From Thermoflavimicrobium daqui (GTDB taxonomy: Bacteria > Bacillota > Bacilli > Thermoactinomycetales > Thermoactinomycetaceae): a DNA stretch of 64,000 nucleotides. Positions 35,097 through 44,400 of this stretch are shown piece after piece. The notes beneath the pieces are model-generated. The model did not search any database. It was given only the letters and a program-made list of their open reading frames with translations, and was not told where the DNA came from. Position 1 is the first letter of the stretch; each line of letters opens with the position of its first letter. A program made the position numbers and the translations under genes. Location of the stretch: NCBI RefSeq assembly GCF_003313465.1, contig NZ_KZ845666.1:186001-250000 (forward strand). Direction: 5' to 3'.

Positions 35097-35660
35097 TCAA
35101 GCTCTCCTTCTCCAATCAACAATTTCTGCAATAGCTAATACATGTGCTCTAGCTATTTCACTAATCTTGTTATGATCTTTTAAAAAAATGGCATCATTAC
35201 AGTGATCTACAAAGCCATTTTCTGTTAAAATCGCCATCATGTTGGTTTGCCAGCAAACCTGTAAATCCATTTGTTTTGAGCCTCTGTCCTTAAAAAATTC
35301 CAATCGTTTGATGATACCCTTATGAATTTGATTCTGAGCTTCAAGTGTTTTGGCTTTTTCAGGATAGTCCCCACTATAAGTGAAAGACTCCCAACCTGTC
35401 CCTCCACCTGCATTAATATGTATGGAGAGGAAAAAGTCAGCTCCCCAAACATTTGCCTTTCTTGTCCGTTGAGACAGTGAAACATACCTATCATTCCATC
35501 TCGACATTCTTACTTTCACACCTTGATACTCAGATCGAATAATCTTTTCCATCTCCAATGCAATAGATAATGTTAAATCCTTCTCTCTTAGCCCATGGTC
35601 AACAGCTCCAAAGTCTCTGCCACCATGACCTGGATCAATGAATAGCCTAAACTCTCTCAT
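35097..35660 (-). CDS. N-acetylmuramoyl-L-alanine amidase (endolysin-type, Amidase_3)
   Basis: 187 aa, ATG after AGGAGTG. Zinc ligands H12 (DPGHGG), E26 and H81 (LSIHINAGG) and catalytic E147 (ILTENGF) are all visible. There is no signal peptide and no cell-wall-binding domain, so it needs a holin for release. That holin is encoded 5 nt upstream, making a phage-type lysis cassette. It may be a remnant of a prophage, a tailocin-like element or a toxin-release module. The decayed amidase at 17724-18461 is of the same family. Confidence 0.9.
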   Translation of the reverse strand: MREFRLFIDPGHGGRDFGAVDHGLREKDLTLSIALEMEKIIRSEYQGVKVRMSRWNDRYVSLSQRTRKANVWGADFFLSIHINAGGGTGWESFTYSGDYPEKAKTLEAQNQIHKGIIKRLEFFKDRGSKQMDLQVCWQTNMMAILTENGFVDHCNDAIFLKDHNKISEIARAHVLAIAEIVDWRRRA

Positions 35661-35664
35661 AATT

Positions 35665-36083
35665 TCACTCCTGCTCCGCTTTTTCTTTTTTATTAACCTG
35701 ACCCTTATCTTGTAGAACTTTTAATGCCCCTTTTACCTGTGTTGGAATTGGAACCCCTGCTTTAGCCACATTCTCCATAATGCTTAATGCTTCGTTCGCT
35801 AAGTAAAAAAGACCGCTCCATCTCGGAACAGATGCCCACTCCCTACAACTGTATCTGCCATATGAGCGATTGCCACAATGATGAACATCATAATTTTCTT
35901 CAGAATGCCTCTTCCACCTACTCGACTAGATAGCTGTCTTTCTTTTCCTGCTACTATCACACCTAGTAGAAAATCAATAATGACAAGTACTAAAAGGGCT
36001 TGTAGCCCTGAAGACCAACCTCCCCATAAATAAACGGTTAGAGAACCAGTTACTCCCGTAGCAACTTTAAAAACAGAGTCCAT
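35665..36083 (-). pseudogene. Phage holin (Phage_holin_4_1 type), frameshifted in a T6 run
   Basis: The frame from ATG 36083 (MDSVFKVATGVTG..., GGAG 8 nt upstream) runs through LVIIDFLLGVIVAGKERQLS and HLFRDGAVFF to a stop at 35799. Insertion of one T in the six-T run at 35805-35810 would restore YLANEALSIMENVAKAGVPI and on to KEKAEQE, ending at 35665, 5 nt before the amidase ATG. With the shift corrected the protein is about 139 aa with three hydrophobic helices, a normal holin. The break may be a real mutation, a phase-variable or slippery run, or a sequencing error in a homopolymer. Confidence 0.82.
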
Positions 36084-36112
36084 TTTCATTGCTCCTTCCT
36101 TCATTTTAAAAA

Positions 36113-36154
36113 AACAAAATTCCTCACCAGTTGTCTCTAGTGAGGAATTTTGTT
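36113..36154 (-). terminator. Intrinsic terminator, usable on both strands
   Basis: A perfect 15-bp stem (36113-36127 with 36140-36154) and a 12-nt loop are followed on the minus strand by TTTTTTAAAA. It separates the 36179-36493 gene from the holin gene. Confidence 0.88.
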
Positions 36155-36178
36155 AAAATTGTAATTAGGTCTTTTGCT

Positions 36179-36493
36179 TTACGTCCGGTGTCTGCCGGGC
36201 GTTTTTATTTTTTCCATTTGCTCGCTTACATTTGAAATCAGCGTGTGGTAGTCTTTCCCAATCCTTTGATTACTTCTTACATAGTGTATACTCAACCCTA
36301 CATAACGTGGATAGGAGTACCCCTGCGGATCAACAAGTAGAAAAAACTCAGTGTCTACATCTTTTAGCTTCTCCCCTTTAAACGTCCCTTTCATTACTGC
36401 GGTACATAAGAAGTCAGCCTCAGCTCTTTCACTTAAGTGCGTGGTCAAAATGTGGTCAATTTCCATTTTTATGCTAATTTTTAATAGTTCCAA
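36179..36493 (-). CDS. Uncharacterised protein
   Basis: 104 aa from a TTG at 36493 whose AGGGGG lies only 2 nt upstream; the ATG at 36466 lacks any site, so the start is unsure. It has an alpha/beta pattern (AEADFLCTAVMKGTFKGEKL, EFFLLVDPQGYSYP). No motif recognised. It lies between the tRNA-Thr gene and the lysis cassette, a typical place for element-borne genes. Confidence 0.45.
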   Translation of the reverse strand: MELLKISIKMEIDHILTTHLSERAEADFLCTAVMKGTFKGEKLKDVDTEFFLLVDPQGYSYPRYVGLSIHYVRSNQRIGKDYHTLISNVSEQMEKIKTPGRHRT

Positions 36494-36511
36494 GACCCCC
36501 TAAAAACACGA

Positions 36512-36535
36512 AAACCCTTGATTTCTCAAGGGTTT
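36512..36535 (-). terminator. Terminator of the ssrA-tRNA-Thr unit
   Basis: AAACCCTTGA/TCAAGGGTTT is a 10-bp stem with a 4-nt loop, followed on the minus strand by TCGTGTTTTTAG. It lies 5 nt after the tRNA 3' end. Confidence 0.8.
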
Positions 36536-36539
36536 GAAG

Positions 36540-36616
36540 TGGTGCTGATGACAGGATTCGAACCTGCGACCCCTTCATTACGAGTGAAGTGCTCTACCAG
36601 CTGAGCTACATCAGCA
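36540..36616 (-). tRNA. tRNA-Thr (CGT anticodon)
   Basis: Acceptor TGCTGAT/ATCAGCA with encoded CCA, D-arm GCTCAGCTGGTAGAGC, anticodon stem CTTCA/TGAAG with loop CTCGTAA, and T-arm GCAGGTTCGAATCCTGT all fit. The anticodon is CGT, for codon ACG. It lies 12 nt behind tmRNA on the same strand and marks the border to the accessory region. Confidence 0.97.
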
Positions 36617-36628
36617 CGATATTGGTTT

Positions 36629-36992
36629 TGGTGGAGGCGAGCGGAGTCGAACCGCTGTCCGAAGATATCGCCACGCCAGATTCTCCGAGCGCAGTCACTG
36701 TATTCAAATCTCACCCTCGAAACTGCCCAGTGACAGGCGATTTCTCAGGCCAGCCACAAATATTTCGCCTTCTAGTCTGTGGCGGACTAGTCGGCTAGCC
36801 TACTAGAATTTGAGACCCAGCAGCTCCACATAGGCGATGGAGAAGTGAGTCCTAGCTGATTTATTAGGCAGCTAGAGCGTAGTTTTCTTGTTTGCCAGTT
36901 ACATTTTGGCTCTGCGTGTTTAACGAGAAGCGCAGCCCCTCGGCTCGCTACTAACGCTCGAACTATCCCCGTCGAATCCCAAAAACGCCCCC
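36629..36992 (-). ncRNA. ssrA: Transfer-messenger RNA (tmRNA)
   Basis: About 364 nt. The 5' end GGGGGCGTTTTTGGGATTCG and 3' end with GGTTCGACTCC and CCA form the tRNA-like domain. The tag frame reads GKQENYALAA followed by TAA, after a resume alanine codon that I did not pin down. It rescues stalled ribosomes together with SmpB, encoded 115 nt upstream on the same strand. The 3' end of ssrA is a common integration site for genomic islands, and accessory genes start right behind it here. Confidence 0.96.
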
Positions 36993-37106
36993 TTATGAGT
37001 GTCTTGAGATTGACTGGCTACGTTTCTATATTATAACAGATTTATTTAAAAATGCAATACTCTATCCAGGCTTTCCTCTATGAAATCGCTCATCGTTTTT
37101 GACTTT

Positions 37107-37574
37107 CTACCGATTATATTCCTTGAGTTTCCGCTGCATCATCCGCTCTGCATCCCGCTTAGCCATTGTTGCTCGCTTGTCATATAATTTTTTCCCACGT
37201 GCAAGGGCCAATTGTATTTTCGCATATCCATTTCTAAGATGGAGATCGAGCGGAATTAATGTTAATCCTTTTAGTTTGGTGGTACCCAGTAGCTTATCAA
37301 TTTCTTTCCGACGCATCAGAAGCTTTCGGGTGCGAGTAGGATCTACATTAAAGCGGTTGCCTTGTTCATATGGGCTAATGTGCATTCCGATGATAAATAT
37401 TTCTCCTTTATCAATACGGGCATGGCTATCTTTTAAGTTGACCCGTCCTTGGCGAATCGACTTGATCTCGGTACCTGTAAGGACAATACCAGCTTCAAAC
37501 GTCTCTTCGATATGATAGTCATGCAGTGCTTTTTTATTTCTTGCAATCACTTTAACCCCTTTATTTTGACCCAT
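37107..37574 (-). CDS. smpB: SsrA-binding protein SmpB
   Basis: 155 aa, ATG after GGTGGTGAG. Conserved segments [40 protein letters not shown], the LLMRRKEI stretch and the basic C-terminal tail ([15 protein letters not shown]) are present. SmpB binds the tRNA-like domain of tmRNA and places it in the empty A site of stalled ribosomes. The gene order rnr-smpB-ssrA on one strand is that of other Bacillales. Confidence 0.97.
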   Translation of the reverse strand: MGQNKGVKVIARNKKALHDYHIEETFEAGIVLTGTEIKSIRQGRVNLKDSHARIDKGEIFIIGMHISPYEQGNRFNVDPTRTRKLLMRRKEIDKLLGTTKLKGLTLIPLDLHLRNGYAKIQLALARGKKLYDKRATMAKRDAERMMQRKLKEYNR

Positions 37575-37679
37575 GTTCTCACCACCAACTTTTAAAATAC
37601 AGTGGATTAAATTATATCAAATAGAAATGAAAATAGTCAATACTTTCATATAAAGTAGTGGTTTATCCTGAGAAGATAC

Positions 37680-37715
37680 GGGAGGCTTGGATTGCATATA
37701 ACAACGCAGCCTCCC
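37680..37715 (+). terminator. Hairpin between rnr and smpB
   Basis: GGGAGGC pairs with GCCTCCC around a TGC/GCA-closed loop. The tail CTTTTGC is on the plus strand, while the genes run on the minus strand, so a terminator role for rnr is weak. It may instead be a processing site. Confidence 0.3.
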
Positions 37716-37749
37716 TTTTGCTAAATCTTCGTTAGTTATACCTCCTCCT

Positions 37750-40047
37750 TTATTTCTTTTTCTTTGCCTTTTTCCGTTTTACTTTTTTCTTCTTTTTCTT
37801 CTTGGCTTTATCTTTCGCTTCATCAAGGTCGATTACTTTAGGTCTTTCTTTCGGTTTACCATTTCTTGACTCATTCTTTTTAGGTTTATTTTTCTTGCGA
37901 CTGCGCTCTGTAAGCTCGCCAAAGTGCTCAAGGAGCTCAAAGTCAATTTTCCTTTCTTCCAAACTAACCTGATGAACACGAATGATCACCCGATCACCAA
38001 TACGGAAGATCCTTCCTGTCCGCTCACCGATCAATAGATAGGAACGATCATCGTAGTAATAGTAGTCATCAGTGAGATAGCTCACATGGACCAAGCCTTC
38101 AATCGTATTAGGTAGCTCTATAAAAATACCAAACGATGTTACACTACTGATGGTTCCTTCAAACTCTTCACCAATATGCTGCTGCATGTACTCTGCCTGT
38201 TTTAGGGCTTGTGTCTCACGTTCGGCATCCACGGCTACACGCTCACGAATGGAGGAATGCTGTGCGGCATCAGGTAAAAAGTTATTAAGCTGATCGATTC
38301 TCTCCAACGATAGGCTCCCTTGGGTGAACACTTCACGCATAATGCGATGAATAAGTAGATCTGGATAGCGGCGAATCGGTGAGGTAAAGTGTGTATAAAA
38401 AGGCGCCGCCAAACCAAAGTGACCGATACATTCGGCAGCATACTTGGCTTGTTTCATCGATCTTAGCATAACCGTACTAATCGCTTTTTCCTCAGGCAAA
38501 CCACTAATCTTCGTTAGTAATCGTTGTAGAGAGCGTGGTTTTATTTTATCTGGCTTTCCTTTGATGGAGTAACCAAAGCTAGAAGCAAACTCAAAAAACG
38601 ACCGTAGTCGCTCGGTATCAGGGTTTTCATGGATCCGATAAACAAAAGGGATATCCAAGCGATAAAAATGTTCGGCTACTGTCTCATTGGCTGCTAACAT
38701 AAATTCTTCAATTAAACGTTCGGCCACTGTTCGAGGGCGTTTGACTACATCGACCGGCTTCCCACTTTCATCAACGACGACCTTAGCTTCATCAAAGTTA
38801 AAGTCGATCGCCCCTCGATGCATTCGTTTATTTCTTAAGATCTCAGCTAACTCTCCCATCAATCGGAAGTCTTCAACTAAGGATGAGTACTGAGCGATTA
38901 ACTCAGGATCTTCATCGATCAAAATCTTTTTCACAGCAGTATAAGTCATCCGCTCATTGGTACAGATTACACTTGGATAGATATCATAATCGACCACATG
39001 TCCCTGTTGGTTGATTTCCATATCACAAGTCATGGTTAGACGATCTACTTGAGGATTAAGGCTACAGATCCCATTAGACAAACGTTTGGGTAGCATCGGT
39101 ATAACTCGGTCTACTAAGTATACACTACACCCTCTCTCATAAGCTTCTCGGTCAAGAGCACTACCTTCTTGTACATAGTAGCTTACATCAGCAATATGCA
39201 CTCCCAGACGGATATGACCATTTGGAAGGCGCTCGACTGATACAGCATCATCTAAGTCTTTAGCATCTTCACCATCGATCGTCACCATCTTCCGAGCTCG
39301 CAAGTCACGTCTTCCTTCGATTTCTTCTGGGCTAATTTTTTCCGGAATCTCCTCTGCTTCTCGAATAACATCTTCTGGGAATTCCTCAGGCAAACCATGC
39401 TTTCGGATGATGGAAACAATATCAACACCTGGATCATCTTTATTCCCCAAAATCTCAATGACTTCTCCTTCTGCACTATGTCTACCTTTGGGATAATTTA
39501 GAAGCTTGACTACTACTTTTTGTTTATTTTCCGCTCCTTGACGATGTTCAGCTGGAATAAATATATCGGTGGTTAAACGCGGATCATCAGGTACCACAAA
39601 CCCAAAATGCTGATTCAATGCAATAAAGGTACCTACAATTTGCTCGCGCCCTCTCTTTACAATACGGACAATTTCTCCTTCAGGACGACGATCTTGTCTT
39701 TTCCGTGTATGGATACGGGCTAAAACTAGATCCTTATCCATTGCACCATTCATATCATTAGGCTGAATAAAGACATCTTGCATTTGAGCATGATCAGGAA
39801 TGACAAATCCATATCCTTTGGAACTCCCTTGTAATGTCCCTCGAACTAAATTAAAGCGTTCTGGCACACCATATCTCTTAGTCCTTGTCTGTACGATTTT
39901 TCCATCTGCTTCAAGCTCATTGACTAACCGAATAAATTCATCTTTCTTTTCTTCATCTACTGCAAAAGCGATGATTAATTCTTCAAGTGTAAGTGGTTTA
40001 TATGCTTGTTCCAGCATAAACCTTCGAATATCGAGTTCAGTTGTCAT
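37750..40047 (-). CDS. rnr: Ribonuclease R
   Basis: 765 aa, ATG after AAAGGAGC. An N-terminal winged-helix segment is followed by cold-shock-like domains (QGSSKGYGFVIPDHAQMQDV), the RNB catalytic domain with TIDGEDAKDLDDAVSVERLP (metal-binding aspartates), and a C-terminal S1 domain (FEGTISSVTSFGIFIELP). The tail is very lysine-rich (about the last 60 residues). It is a processive 3'-5' exoribonuclease for structured RNA, and works with SmpB-tmRNA in non-stop mRNA decay, consistent with the gene order. The length is normal for Bacillales. Confidence 0.97.
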   Translation of the reverse strand: MTTELDIRRFMLEQAYKPLTLEELIIAFAVDEEKKDEFIRLVNELEADGKIVQTRTKRYGVPERFNLVRGTLQGSSKGYGFVIPDHAQMQDVFIQPNDMNGAMDKDLVLARIHTRKRQDRRPEGEIVRIVKRGREQIVGTFIALNQHFGFVVPDDPRLTTDIFIPAEHRQGAENKQKVVVKLLNYPKGRHSAEGEVIEILGNKDDPGVDIVSIIRKHGLPEEFPEDVIREAEEIPEKISPEEIEGRRDLRARKMVTIDGEDAKDLDDAVSVERLPNGHIRLGVHIADVSYYVQEGSALDREAYERGCSVYLVDRVIPMLPKRLSNGICSLNPQVDRLTMTCDMEINQQGHVVDYDIYPSVICTNERMTYTAVKKILIDEDPELIAQYSSLVEDFRLMGELAEILRNKRMHRGAIDFNFDEAKVVVDESGKPVDVVKRPRTVAERLIEEFMLAANETVAEHFYRLDIPFVYRIHENPDTERLRSFFEFASSFGYSIKGKPDKIKPRSLQRLLTKISGLPEEKAISTVMLRSMKQAKYAAECIGHFGLAAPFYTHFTSPIRRYPDLLIHRIMREVFTQGSLSLERIDQLNNFLPDAAQHSSIRERVAVDAERETQALKQAEYMQQHIGEEFEGTISSVTSFGIFIELPNTIEGLVHVSYLTDDYYYYDDRSYLLIGERTGRIFRIGDRVIIRVHQVSLEERKIDFELLEHFGELTERSRKKNKPKKNESRNGKPKERPKVIDLDEAKDKAKKKKKKKVKRKKAKKKK

Positions 40048-40153
40048 TCATTTTTGCTCCTTTCAACTAAACCTAACCTCTTCAAGCTTACCATCTAAAC
40101 TAGACGGTTTATCTTTTTTTAAAGGTCTATAATCAAATGTTTCGCTCTCTAGT

Positions 40154-40936
40154 TTAGACGTGATTAGGATTTTTACTCAAATTTTGGTTGTTGTTAACTA
40201 TAAATTGTTCAACTTCCTGGAATAATTTCCCTCGTTCTTTATCTAATGTAATAATATGACAGGATTTCTCATACCAAGATAAAGATTTCTTTTCAGATGA
40301 AATATGATTATAAATATAATTAGCACTTTCCGGTTTTACTGTTTCATCATGCCGGGATTGAATAATCAGTGCTGGGACATTCACTTTAGAAAGATTAGGG
40401 CGCAAAGCGGAACGAATAAACTTTCGTAAGCTTGCAACACATTTTATGGGTGTTCGATCCATTTTAACCATCATTGCTTCAATTTCCGGATCGCGTTTCC
40501 GTCTATTTTTAGGTTTATAAAAGGGGTAGAAGTGATAAATAAATGATGCTAGCATGTCTCCCCAATGCTGAATCCAAATCGGGGCACACATCGAAATAAC
40601 GCCATCGACTTGCTTTTGTGATGCTAAATATAAGCTAAGCGCTCCACCCATCGATAATCCTGCAACATATATATGATCCAAATTTTCCTTATTCAAATAG
40701 TCGTAGGCGTCATCAACCGTTTTCCACCAATCTTCCCAATCAGTTTCTGCCATTACTTCTGCTGTTTTACCATGTCCAGCTAACAAAGGTGCATATACTG
40801 TATACCCTTTATCTATAAAATATTGTCCCATAGGTCTAAGTTCTGAAGGATTAGACATAAAACCATGTATTAACAGGATTCCCGTTTTTCCACCAGAATA
40901 AAAAAAAGGCTCTGGTGAGCGTCGAACGATCTTCAT
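40154..40936 (-). CDS. est: Carboxylesterase (Est30-like)
   Basis: 260 aa from the ATG at 40936, preceded by AAAAGGAGTGGGG; the upstream frame to 40996 is unlikely to be used. LLIHGFMSNPSELRPMGQYF (oxyanion region), GLSMGG with nucleophile S95, SRHDETVKPE (Asp) and SCHIITLDKE (His) show a complete alpha/beta-hydrolase triad of the Geobacillus Est30 type. It is a cytosolic esterase for short acyl esters. In Bacillales it usually sits between secG and rnr, as here, except that the large gene at 41493-44858 has been placed between est and secG. Confidence 0.92.
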   Translation of the reverse strand: MKIVRRSPEPFFYSGGKTGILLIHGFMSNPSELRPMGQYFIDKGYTVYAPLLAGHGKTAEVMAETDWEDWWKTVDDAYDYLNKENLDHIYVAGLSMGGALSLYLASQKQVDGVISMCAPIWIQHWGDMLASFIYHFYPFYKPKNRRKRDPEIEAMMVKMDRTPIKCVASLRKFIRSALRPNLSKVNVPALIIQSRHDETVKPESANYIYNHISSEKKSLSWYEKSCHIITLDKERGKLFQEVEQFIVNNNQNLSKNPNHV

Positions 40937-41492
40937 TGATCCCCACTCCTTTTCAAAAAAATTAATATAAAACATGCAAATAATGGTTGTCCACAAGCTC
41001 TTAATTCCACTAAATCCTTTTTATTAATCCATCGTCAGTCTAACCATAAATATTATTTTACTAAAATATCCCCTTTACTTTTCATTTTTAATTCATAACA
41101 ATTCTAAGGTTGATATTTTAGACAGTAATCATTTGTTTTAGGCACTTTGATTTAATCAAGTTTCTAAATATATGATCCTAAAAAGAATTTCATCTGTAAA
41201 AAGTTACTCCCATCTTACGTAAATAGGCTTGGTATGAATTGGAATCGCATAAGTATTATAGGTAATTTTTATAAATATATATATTAAATTAATTAATAGT
41301 TAATATATAAGTATTATTTTTGGAAATATATTATTTTGTAAAATCACATTAAACTCAGACCATCGTTCTATTTGAGTCAGTCGTTTTTTGTAATCTCAAC
41401 AATTGCCAGATGATATCAAGAGAAAGTACAAAAACGATCAGCGACTGATCTAATGAAATTACATTATAGGCAAATTTGAGAGGAGTAATTAG
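40937..41492. promoter_or_regulatory. Divergent promoter region of est and the large secreted protein
   Basis: 556 nt, extremely AT-rich near 41260-41340. TTTTTTGTA (41386-41394) and TACAAAAAC (41427-41435) with flanking CAGTCG/CGACTG copies form an interrupted inverted repeat about 60 nt before the 41493 gene. It could be a protein-binding site or an RNA structure in the leader. No gene is seen. Confidence 0.35.
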
Positions 41493-44400
41493 ATGAACAA
41501 GTTGAGAAAAACCCTTGCACTTTTTCTTACTTTTTTCCTACTTCTTATTCCTATCTCTGTTCAAGGAGCTATTAATCCCATTCACGAGTCAGGTGAATTA
41601 CAACGGATTGAACCACGCTCATTTGTACCTAATGAATCGCAAAACAACCCTACACTTATTCATCAAGAAAGTACAAAGGAGATGATTGCTTCCGGAATCG
41701 AACTGACACGTTTTCATCGCTTTGACTCCCTAGGGTGGAACAAAGGAGCTACGTTAAGTGTTGAATTAACTAAACCTGGAGTACAAACCAACCTACTGAC
41801 TCCAGGGCAAGTAGCCAGTTCGGAAGCCCTTAGCAAGCAAATGCAGAAAAGTGGAGCCATTGCAGGGGTCAATGGGGATTTTTTTGATATCCGTAATACT
41901 CAAGCTCCATTAGGCGCTGCTGTGCAAAATGGAAAAGTTTTAAAAAGTGGGGGAACTCGCAATTCAGCTTTTGTCAGCAAAGATCACTTAGGACAGATAA
42001 CGTCACTCTTGTTTGAAGGAAAGGTCGTTGCTCAAGAAAAAACATTTACTCTTTCAGCCATCAATAACCATTCCATCGAAAATGATCACTTAAACCTTTA
42101 TACATCGGATTGGGGCAATGCTTCTCGACAACATCTAAAAGAAGGAGCCCATGTTTATAGTGAAGTGTTAATTCGCGATAGAAAAATAGTCAAACACTTC
42201 GATGGACAAGTATACTCTGATGCTTTAAAAGATGGCGAAAGTCTCTTATCCGGTAAAGGAAAAGCAGCCGAATTCCTTCGGAGTTTATCAGTTGGTGATT
42301 CAGTTGACATTCAAATTCAAACTCGTCCAAATGCCAAAGATCTTTTCTTCGCTGTTGGAGCTGGGGATATCTTAGTCAAAGATGGCGAAGTCGCTACGAA
42401 AGATAATGGACCTGTACACCCACGTACCGCCATCGGTTTTAGTAAAGATAGAAAAAAAATGATCCTAACTGTTGTTGATGGTCGCTCTAATGACAGTCGG
42501 GGTATGACTTTAATGCAGCTAGCCGAATTTATGAAAGAACAAGGTGCTTACCATGCGGTTAATCTAGATGGTGGTGGTTCCTCAACAATGGTTAGTCGTC
42601 CTTTGGGAGAAGGAGGACTTAAAGTCGTGAATAGTCCCTCTGATGGTCAAGAACGTCCTGTTCCCAATGGAGTCGGAGTTTGGAACAATAGCCAAACTGG
42701 AAAAATAAAAGGATTTAAAATCGAAACACGCAGTGATCGTGTTTTCCCCAAGTTCAGTCGTGATTTTAAGGCATTCCCTTATGATACCGCATATGCACCT
42801 ATGAAATTAACAGAGCAACAAATGCACTGGTATGCCAATGGATCGATTGGTACTTTTAAAGGTAATGGATCCATTTTTAAAGCAATGCGTCCTGGAAAAG
42901 GATATGTCACCGTTCGACACAAGGCTGTAAGTTCTAGGAAAGAAGTTCGTGTATTAGGCGAGCTTGCCTCTTTAAGCATTAAACCAGATCATATCGGCTT
43001 AGATCAAGGAAAAACAGCCAATTTCTTAGTCACAGGCAAAGATGCAGAAGGTTATGAGACCTATATCGAGCCTCGTGATATCCAGCTGTCTTATGATAAC
43101 AATGTGATTGAAGTGAAAGCGGGCGAAGATGGTTCCTTTACAGTCATTCCAAAAACAGATCAGGGAGCAACACTAATTAAGGCAAAAGCAGGTAAATTTA
43201 CAGCCCATTTAGGTGTAACAGTGGGTCTAAAGTCGAATACGATTGAAACATTTGAGGATCAAAGTAAACCGTGGAAGTTCGAAAAGTTCCCCACTGAGGT
43301 TATTGGTAGCCTTTCTTATGTAGACTCACCCGGTCATGGAGGGAAAGCAATCAAATTAGATTATGACTTTACTACTTCAGATCGTACGCGTGCTGTCTAT
43401 ACTTTACCACCGAATACCTTTTTAGAGCTAAGTGGAGATGTCAAGAAAATAGGCGTAAAAGTATATGGAGATGAAGGAAATCATCATTGGTTGAGAACGC
43501 GTATTCGAGATGCCAACGGTACTTATCATACACTTGATTTAGCCAATCAAGTCAATTGGAAAGGTTGGAAGTATGTAGAGGCAGCAGTACCTGCTGGAGT
43601 GAAATTTCCGATTTCACTAAACCAAATCTATTTGGTAGAACCAGATATAAAAAAGAAGGATAAAGGTTTTATCATCCTTGATGATGTTACGACCAAAGTA
43701 TCTACTACACTCGATGTACCTGAAACTTCCGTAACCAAACATCCAATGGTACTACAAAACAAACCCATTTCCACTAAAATGTGGAAATTTGCTGTACTTA
43801 CAGATTTGCATCTAGTAAGTGATAGTCCTGAAAGCAAGGAAGTAAAAAATGCGATAGCTGCAATCAAAGATGTACAAAAATCGGGTGTGGATTTCATTGT
43901 TTTTAATGGTGATATGATCGATCATGATACAAAAGAGAACTTTGCTTTTCTTAAAAAATTGCTAGACGAGCATGTAAACGTTCCTTATTATGTTGTTCCA
44001 GGAAATCATGAATCTTATGGATCTGGAAATCTCAATCATTTCTTACAAACATTTCGTCTGAAAAATGCTTTCCAAACTTTTGATCATAAAGGAACCCGGT
44101 TTGTGATCCTTAATACCTCACAAGGTGGTCTGCGTGCTAGTGACTCTCAGCAATGGCCCCGATTACTAGAAGTGCTAAATAAAACAAAAAAGGATCAAAC
44201 GATACAAAAGTTAGTGATACTTGGTCACCATCCCTTATTTGACCAACTCTCTTCACATACCTCCCAGTTTACGGATAGTAAAGAGGCAGCCTTAGTCCAA
44301 AAACAATTGACCCAATTTAAAGAAGAAAGTAAAAAAGAAGTGATGATGATTACGGGGCATGCTCACTCCAATCACTTTGAAAAACGAGACGGTGTTACTT

